Of a DNA stretch of 64,000 nt, positions 59,171-64,000 are shown piece after piece. Below the pieces are notes generated by a model, which did not search any database, was not told the DNA's origin, and saw only the letters and a program-made list of their open reading frames with translations. Within the stretch, counting starts at the first letter, position 1. Every line of letters starts with the position of its first letter. A program made the position numbers and the translations under genes. The stretch spans positions 310,001 to 374,000 of the forward strand of contig NZ_CP009933.1 in assembly GCF_000968375.1 (NCBI RefSeq). The letters are read 5' to 3'. Origin of the DNA: Clostridium scatologenes (GTDB taxonomy: Bacteria; Bacillota; Clostridia; Clostridiales; Clostridiaceae).

Positions 59171-59326
59171 GTATTTTAATATTATCATACTAATTTATAT
59201 ATTTTTTGTCAATAACAAAAGTCATAGATATATGTTTTTTATTATGATTTATAAAAATGTTTTGCTAATATAAAGGCATTTACAAAGATGGTTTTTCTTA
59301 TTTTAAATTTAAAAAGAAAAATTATA

Positions 59327-59399
59327 TTGACAACTACTAAGGTTAGTATTAATATTTATTTAAACAGTGTTTAAAACATTGATTAAAACAGTGCTAAAA
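59327..59399 (+). promoter_or_regulatory. Promoter and operator of the efflux operon
   Basis: TTGACA at 59327-59332, a 17-base spacer and TAATAT at 59350-59355 form a consensus promoter. Directly behind it AAACAGTGTTT at 59362-59372, then a second related element AAAACAGTGCT near 59386, are well placed for TetR repression. Nothing else was recognised in 59085-59473. Confidence 0.75.
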
Positions 59400-59473
59400 A
59401 AGTTTTTAAAAATCAACTGATTTTGGTTGATAACAAAATTTTCAATATTTTTAATAAAGGGGGAAATATATTT

Positions 59474-60478
59474 ATGTTAACTAAAAAAAGAATAAAAAAA
59501 TTAATGCCATTGTTATTATCACTAACCATTACAACATTATTTGCAGGATGTTCTTCCAATGAGAATAATTTTAGAGGGACTAGTGAAAATAAAACACAAT
59601 CTGAAGATATATACATTTTAAGTGGAAAAATTCAAGCAGATAATTATGCAAATATATCCTCTCAAATCAATGCAAAAGTAACTGAAATTAAAGTAGATGT
59701 GGGTACTAAAGTAAATGCTGGGGATCCAATCATTTACTTAGACAATAAAGATCTTCAGTCTCAAGTTAATCAAGCAGAAGCTGCTGTTTCAACCAATCAA
59801 GCCAACTTAGATAAAATTAAAGCTGGAACAAGACCGGAATCAATTGCTTCTCAAAAGGCGCTTGTAGATGGAGATAAAACAGCTTATGATATTGCTCAAA
59901 AAAATTATGCACGTCAAAAACAGCTGCTGCAGGGAGGTAATACTGCTGAAGTAAACCTTGAACAAGCACAGCAGGCATTCTATGCTGCAAAAGCTAAGTA
60001 TGATGCAGATTCACAAGCTCTAGCTTCTATGGAAAATGGTCCAACGCAAAGTGATATAAATGCATCTCAGGCACTTGTAAAGCAAGCTGAAGCTGCAGCA
60101 GAAATATCGAAAACTTCATTAACTCATACAGTTATTACAGCACCGATATCAGGAACAGTTACTGTAAAAAATATAAATGTAGGAGAAATGTCTGGTGCTA
60201 ATCAAACTCTTGTTACAATTGTAAGCGGTTATGGACTTCATATAGATAGTTATGCACCAGAGAACTTACTTGCCAAGTTAAAAGTAGGACTTCAAGTTAA
60301 TGTTAAAGTATCTGGATTTTCAGATAAAGTGTTTCAGGGCGAAATTTCAACAATAAATTCTCAAATAGATTCTCGCAATAAGGATGCTTTAGTAAAAATA
60401 GCTCTTAAAGATCACAGCGATATTCTAAAACCAGGTATGTTTGCAGAAATAGGGTTAAAAAATAAGGTGGGTGAATAA
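59474..60478 (+). CDS. HlyD/EmrA-type efflux adaptor, lipoprotein form
   Basis: 334 residues from the ATG at 59474 (site AAAGGGGGG); a frame extends upstream to 59423 without a better start. The signal peptide ends at the lipobox F-A-G-C near residue 24, so the mature protein is a lipoprotein. A lipoyl half-motif (V-D-V-G-T-K-V-N-A-G-D-P-I) is followed by an Ala/Gln-rich coiled-coil hairpin (about 95-200) and the second lipoyl half A-P-I-S-G-T-V-T, then a beta-barrel. It bridges the inner-membrane pump to the outside in the manner of membrane fusion proteins. It is the first gene of the TetR-controlled operon. Confidence 0.87.
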   Translation: MLTKKRIKKLMPLLLSLTITTLFAGCSSNENNFRGTSENKTQSEDIYILSGKIQADNYANISSQINAKVTEIKVDVGTKVNAGDPIIYLDNKDLQSQVNQAEAAVSTNQANLDKIKAGTRPESIASQKALVDGDKTAYDIAQKNYARQKQLLQGGNTAEVNLEQAQQAFYAAKAKYDADSQALASMENGPTQSDINASQALVKQAEAAAEISKTSLTHTVITAPISGTVTVKNINVGEMSGANQTLVTIVSGYGLHIDSYAPENLLAKLKVGLQVNVKVSGFSDKVFQGEISTINSQIDSRNKDALVKIALKDHSDILKPGMFAEIGLKNKVGE

Positions 60479-60481
60479 ATT

Positions 60482-61135
60482 ATGAAATCAAATAAAAAGA
60501 TGTTAATAATTCCTGTGTTTATATTAATGTTAGTGGTTGTAGGAGGTATAATTGCATATTATTGGTACAATTCTACATATTTTGTTTCAACAGATGATTC
60601 AACAGTTCAAAGTGATTTGGTAAAAGTAGCACCACAAATTACAGGTAAACTTGCAGAAATAAATATTAAGGATGGTCAGTATGTGGAAAAGGATCAAATA
60701 GTAGGTAGGATTGATATGGGTAATTTAGCGGATATAGCTGCAGACTCCTCTGTTGTAAGAGCTCCAATTAGTGGCGTTATATTAAAAAAGCAAGGGACTG
60801 CAGGTGAGGTGGTTACTGCAGGACAACCACTTGCTACAATGATAGATCCATCTGATCTGTACATAAATGCTAATATAGATGAAACAAAGCTTAAAAAGGT
60901 AAAAGTGGGACAAAGTGTTGATATTACTATAGATGAATATGATGGATTAAAATTAAGTGGTAAAGTTATAAGCGTTGGAGATTATGCTAATTCTGATTTG
61001 TCTGTGATTCCTACATCTACTAGTGGAACCTTCACAAAGGTTGTACAGAAAATTCCTGTAAAGATTTCACTGCCTAAAAATAAATATAAACTATTACCTG
61101 GAACCAATACTGTTGTTAAAATCCATGTTAAATGA
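60482..61135 (+). CDS. Short HlyD/EmrA-type adaptor without coiled-coil hairpin
   Basis: 217 residues. An N-terminal membrane anchor (residues 5-28) is followed by one lipoyl fold that is not split by a coiled coil: N-I-K-D-G-Q-Y-V and R-A-P-I-S-G-V-I are only about 40 residues apart. A beta-barrel domain (115-215) completes it. It starts 3 bases after the first adaptor gene. Having two adaptors of different form in one operon is unusual; the short one may anchor or extend the first. A frequent alternative is that it arose by deletion of the hairpin. Confidence 0.82.
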   Translation: MKSNKKMLIIPVFILMLVVVGGIIAYYWYNSTYFVSTDDSTVQSDLVKVAPQITGKLAEINIKDGQYVEKDQIVGRIDMGNLADIAADSSVVRAPISGVILKKQGTAGEVVTAGQPLATMIDPSDLYINANIDETKLKKVKVGQSVDITIDEYDGLKLSGKVISVGDYANSDLSVIPTSTSGTFTKVVQKIPVKISLPKNKYKLLPGTNTVVKIHVK

Positions 61136-61151
61136 AAAGAGGTAGATTTTT

Positions 61152-62696
61152 ATGGAAAAAGATATTACATCAGATTCATATAGATGGTTTGCTCTTGCAG
61201 CAGTAGTTATGGGTACGTTTATGGCTATTCTTGATACCAGCATAGTAAATATCGGAATACCTAAAATGATGGCAGTTTTTAATGTATCTTTGGATTCTGT
61301 TCAGTGGGTATTAACTGCATATACGCTTACATTAGGCGCTATCGTACCTCTTACAGGATTTTTAGGAGAGAAATTTGGAAATAAGAAACTATATATTTTT
61401 GCATTAATTTCATTTACCTTAGGTTCTTTTTTATGTGGTATGTCCTGGAGCAATTCAGCCATGATAATTTTCCGTGTGTTGCAGGCTATTGGAGGTGGAA
61501 TGATTATGCCAGTTAGTATGACTATTATTTTTCAGATGTTTGAACCTAAAGAACGTGGACTTGCTATGGGCTTTTGGGGAATAGCTAGTATGGCAGCTCC
61601 TGCTATAGGGCCTACTCTTGGTGGTTTTATTATTGAAAAATTGGATTGGAGATTAATTTTTTATGTAAATGTACCTATTGGAATTACAGCAATAATTTTA
61701 TCAACAATACTGTTAAAGGAGTTTCCGCACAAGGCTCCTGAAAAAGTTGATATTACAGGTTTCATATTCTCAACAGTTGGAATTGTAAGTATTTTATATG
61801 TACTAAGCGAAAATCCTATAGATTGGAGCGACGTACAAAACCCTGTTATTTTAACAATAGGTATTTTCAATCTTATTATGTTTGTTATAAATGAACTTAC
61901 AGTTTCAGAACCACTTTTGGATTTAAAAGTACTAAAAAAATTAAACTTTTCATTTTCTTTAATTGCTTTAACATTAATAAATATGGCATTGATGGGAGGG
62001 GTATATGCTATACCTCTATTTTTACAAAGGCTCAAAGGATATACAGCCATGCAAACAGGTATATTGATGTTTCCATCTGCAATTGTTACAGGGTTAATGA
62101 TGCCTATAAGTGGAAAGGTAGTAGACAAAATAAATCCCAAAGTAATAATATTACCTGGATTAGTTTTACTTGGAATATCATCATATCAATTGGCAGAAAT
62201 AGATTTAAATACGTCTAGGGATATGACGAATTTACTTTTGATACTTCGAGGTGCAGGATTAGGACTTTCTATGATGCCACTTACTACATTGGGAATGAAT
62301 GTTCTACCACAAAGTTTAATTTCCCAAGGTTCAACTCTCCAGAATACTTTTAAACAAATAGCAGGATCTGTTTCCATAACTATGATGACACTTTCTCTTA
62401 CAAGCAAATCAGATATATATTATTATAGATTATCAGAACAGGTAACACCTTTTAATATGCAAGCATCAGTATTTTTCAATCAAATGCAAAGTAAACTAAC
62501 ACTTAATGGAATATCATTAACTCAATCGCAAGTTCAAGCTAAAAGTATTCTTATGGGACTTTTGAAAAAGCAGGCTTCTGTAAGTGCATTTGATTATATA
62601 TTGATGTTATGTGCACTATTTGTATTAATAGCATTAATTTCAACTTTATTAATAAAAATTAAACATAAAGTAGAAATTGAGTCGGTTGAGAACTAA
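61152..62696 (+). CDS. EmrB/QacA-type drug efflux pump (MFS, DHA2)
   Basis: 514 residues with 14 membrane segments. The N-terminal half has D-T-S-I-V-N-I-G (motif near residue 28) and G-F-L-G-E-K-F-G-N-K (MFS motif A near residue 70). Motif C G-P-T-L-G-G-F near residue 155 marks drug/proton antiporters. It pairs with the two adaptors upstream, 16 bp after the second. The predicted operon TetR-operator-adaptor-adaptor-pump gives resistance to an amphiphilic drug or bile-like compound. A terminator follows. Confidence 0.92.
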   Translation: MEKDITSDSYRWFALAAVVMGTFMAILDTSIVNIGIPKMMAVFNVSLDSVQWVLTAYTLTLGAIVPLTGFLGEKFGNKKLYIFALISFTLGSFLCGMSWSNSAMIIFRVLQAIGGGMIMPVSMTIIFQMFEPKERGLAMGFWGIASMAAPAIGPTLGGFIIEKLDWRLIFYVNVPIGITAIILSTILLKEFPHKAPEKVDITGFIFSTVGIVSILYVLSENPIDWSDVQNPVILTIGIFNLIMFVINELTVSEPLLDLKVLKKLNFSFSLIALTLINMALMGGVYAIPLFLQRLKGYTAMQTGILMFPSAIVTGLMMPISGKVVDKINPKVIILPGLVLLGISSYQLAEIDLNTSRDMTNLLLILRGAGLGLSMMPLTTLGMNVLPQSLISQGSTLQNTFKQIAGSVSITMMTLSLTSKSDIYYYRLSEQVTPFNMQASVFFNQMQSKLTLNGISLTQSQVQAKSILMGLLKKQASVSAFDYILMLCALFVLIALISTLLIKIKHKVEIESVEN

Positions 62697-62724
62697 TATT
62701 TATGATTGCTAAAAATACTACATA

Positions 62725-62757
62725 AAAGCGTGATAAAAAAGTCACGCTTATTTTTAT
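62725..62757 (+). terminator. Terminator of the efflux operon
   Basis: AAGCGTGA pairs with TCACGCTT around AAAAAAG, followed by ATTTTTATTT. The rest of the region to 63023 is AT-rich and holds only the upstream region of the next permease gene. Confidence 0.85.
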
Positions 62758-63023
62758 TTAAAATTTTATACTTAAGTGTTATTTAATTTTGAAAAAATAA
62801 TTGCAACAATATATACGTTTACATTCATAAAATTAATTAAATGATAGTAAAAAGCAGGTTTAAAAAATAATTTATTAAAAAAATACCAATAAAATTATAA
62901 AAATGATATTGAAATATATAAATAATGGTGGTAATATAATAACAAGATTCATTTTTGAAAATTTTCATAGGATACTTTAATTTCGATCGATTGAAATGCA
63001 AATTCTAAAAGGGGGCAATAATT

Positions 63024-64000
63024 GTGAAAAATATATTTAGAACAAAACCCATTGAAGATCTCATAAGTGAGACGCAGGGTGAAAAATCATTAAAGAAAGT
63101 ATTGGGGGCTTTCGAACTTACTATGCTTGGTATTGGTGCAATAATTGGTACTGGAATATTTGTGCTTACAGGTATTGCAGCTGCAAATTATTCTGGACCA
63201 GCGCTTGTTGTATCATTTATCATATCAGGTATTGCATGTGCATTTGCTGGATTATGTTATGCTGAGTTTGCTTCCATGGTTCCAGTAGCAGGTAGTGCTT
63301 ATACCTATGGATATACGGCACTTGGTGAATTGTGGGCATGGATTATTGGATGGGATCTAATACTTGAGTATTTATTTGCTATTGCGACAGTAGCAATTGG
63401 ATGGTCAGGATATATAGTTAAACTTCTTGCATCTGTAGGTATTATCATACCAAAAGCTTTAGCAAATGCTCCTGATGGAGGTGGCATTGTAAATTTGCCA
63501 GCAATTCTTATACTTGCAGTAGTAACAGGTATCCTTATAATAGGTGTACAACAAAGTGCTAGATTGAATAATATAATAGTTGGAATAAAAATTGCAGTTG
63601 TTTTATTATTTATAGCATTAGGTGTAGGTCATATTAATGTAGCAAATTGGAGTCCGTTTATGCCTTATGGTTGGAGTGGTGTTTTATCAGGTGCTTCAGT
63701 AATATTCTTTGCTTATATAGGATTTGATGCAGTTTCAACTGCAGCAGAGGAAGTAAAAAATCCTCAAAAAGATTTACCAAGAGGAATTATAGGTTCATTA
63801 ATTGTTTGTACTATATTGTATATTGTGGTTTCTGCAGTATTAACAGGAATGGTTCCATATCTTAAATTTAAAGAAACAGCAGCTCCAGTTGCATTTGCAC
63901 TTGAGCAGGTTGGCATAACTTGGGGGTCAGCTTTGGTATCTGTTGGTGCAGTTTGTGGTCTTACTTCAGTATTAATTGTTATGTTATTTGGTCAAACTCG
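63024..64000 (+). CDS. APC-family amino-acid permease (cut by the right edge)
   Basis: The GTG at 63024 has an AAAAGGGGG site 8 bases upstream, and the frame is open to the edge (325 codons). The first part is hydrophilic, followed by V-L-G-A-F-E-L-T-M-L-G-I-G-A-I-I-G-T-G-I and many membrane segments, as in the cationic amino-acid transporter (YfnA/CAT) group. F-A-Y-I-G-F-D-A-V-S-T-A-A-E-E is near residue 235. It is unlike the two AAT-type permeases in this window. The C-terminal part lies outside. Its substrate is unknown. Confidence 0.9.
   Translation, partial: MKNIFRTKPIEDLISETQGEKSLKKVLGAFELTMLGIGAIIGTGIFVLTGIAAANYSGPALVVSFIISGIACAFAGLCYAEFASMVPVAGSAYTYGYTALGELWAWIIGWDLILEYLFAIATVAIGWSGYIVKLLASVGIIIPKALANAPDGGGIVNLPAILILAVVTGILIIGVQQSARLNNIIVGIKIAVVLLFIALGVGHINVANWSPFMPYGWSGVLSGASVIFFAYIGFDAVSTAAEEVKNPQKDLPRGIIGSLIVCTILYIVVSAVLTGMVPYLKFKETAAPVAFALEQVGITWGSALVSVGAVCGLTSVLIVMLFGQT

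Overview
This is a low-GC window in which genes are preceded by strong purine-rich ribosome binding sites, terminators are short T-tailed hairpins, and control by SAM (S-box) and T-box riboswitches is common. Together with an archaeal-type AspRS plus GatCAB, a corrinoid methyltransferase cluster with a reductive activator, FloA/NfeD and many VanY/VanZ/NlpC-type envelope genes, this points to a strictly anaerobic Clostridium (cluster I), probably one with acetogen-like methyl-group metabolism. The species cannot be fixed from the window. No phage, insertion sequence, CRISPR array or rRNA was seen.

Layout. (1) Positions 1-6171: the end of a ribose-type ABC permease, then mtnK, mtnA, a two-subunit transketolase and a RuBisCO-like protein, forming what looks like an oxygen-independent methylthioribose (or 5-deoxypentose) salvage operon. 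(2) 6230-11650: four SAM-I riboswitches. They sit before an aminotransferase plus permease, before yezD plus a NifX-like gene, before no gene at all, and before a YbaK/DUF2325 pair. (3) 11703-15405: a sensor kinase, NfeD, FloA, a charged small protein and a LytTR response regulator, followed by a convergent amino-acid permease. (4) 17503-20043: metNIQ. (5) 20175-34276: a corrinoid methyltransferase region with two UroD-family methyltransferases, two corrinoid proteins, a pterin methyltransferase, a DUF1638 protein, a CobW-type GTPase with a His-rich partner, a DUF2284 protein, a GPH-type transporter, the RACE-type activator and a PucR-type regulator. An NlpC/P60 hydrolase lies inside it. (6) 34549-43348: a zinc-ribbon protein, then an exopolysaccharide operon preceded by a promoter, a possible pseudoknot and an intrinsic terminator. 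The operon encodes GDP-mannose synthesis, a membrane glycosyltransferase, a polyprenyl-phosphate glycosyltransferase, a BcsA-like synthase carrying six MshEN half-motifs, and a BcsB-like protein. (7) 43461-48622: a T-box operon, aspS2-gatCAB. (8) 48677-52102: modC and modB, isoaspartyl dipeptidase, a zinc-ribbon protein and tRNA-Glu. (9) 52442-58439: an ECF sigma/anti-sigma pair, a two-component system whose kinase is frameshifted, and VanZ and VanY genes. The ECF promoter sequence recurs upstream of vanZ. (10) 58485-62696: a TetR-controlled EmrAB-type efflux operon. An APC permease is cut by the right edge.

How the genes fit together. Sulfur/SAM economy (regions 1, 2 and 4) and one-carbon methyl transfer (region 5) dominate the first half; envelope polysaccharide, cell-wall stress response and drug efflux dominate the second. 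The most unusual items are the MtnK-MtnA-transketolase-RLP operon, a stand-alone SAM riboswitch transcription unit, the methyltransferase cluster with its metal-handling accessory genes, the MshEN-fused glycan synthase, and a two-site ECF regulon inferred from matched promoters. Functions are assigned from recognisable motifs and gene order only.
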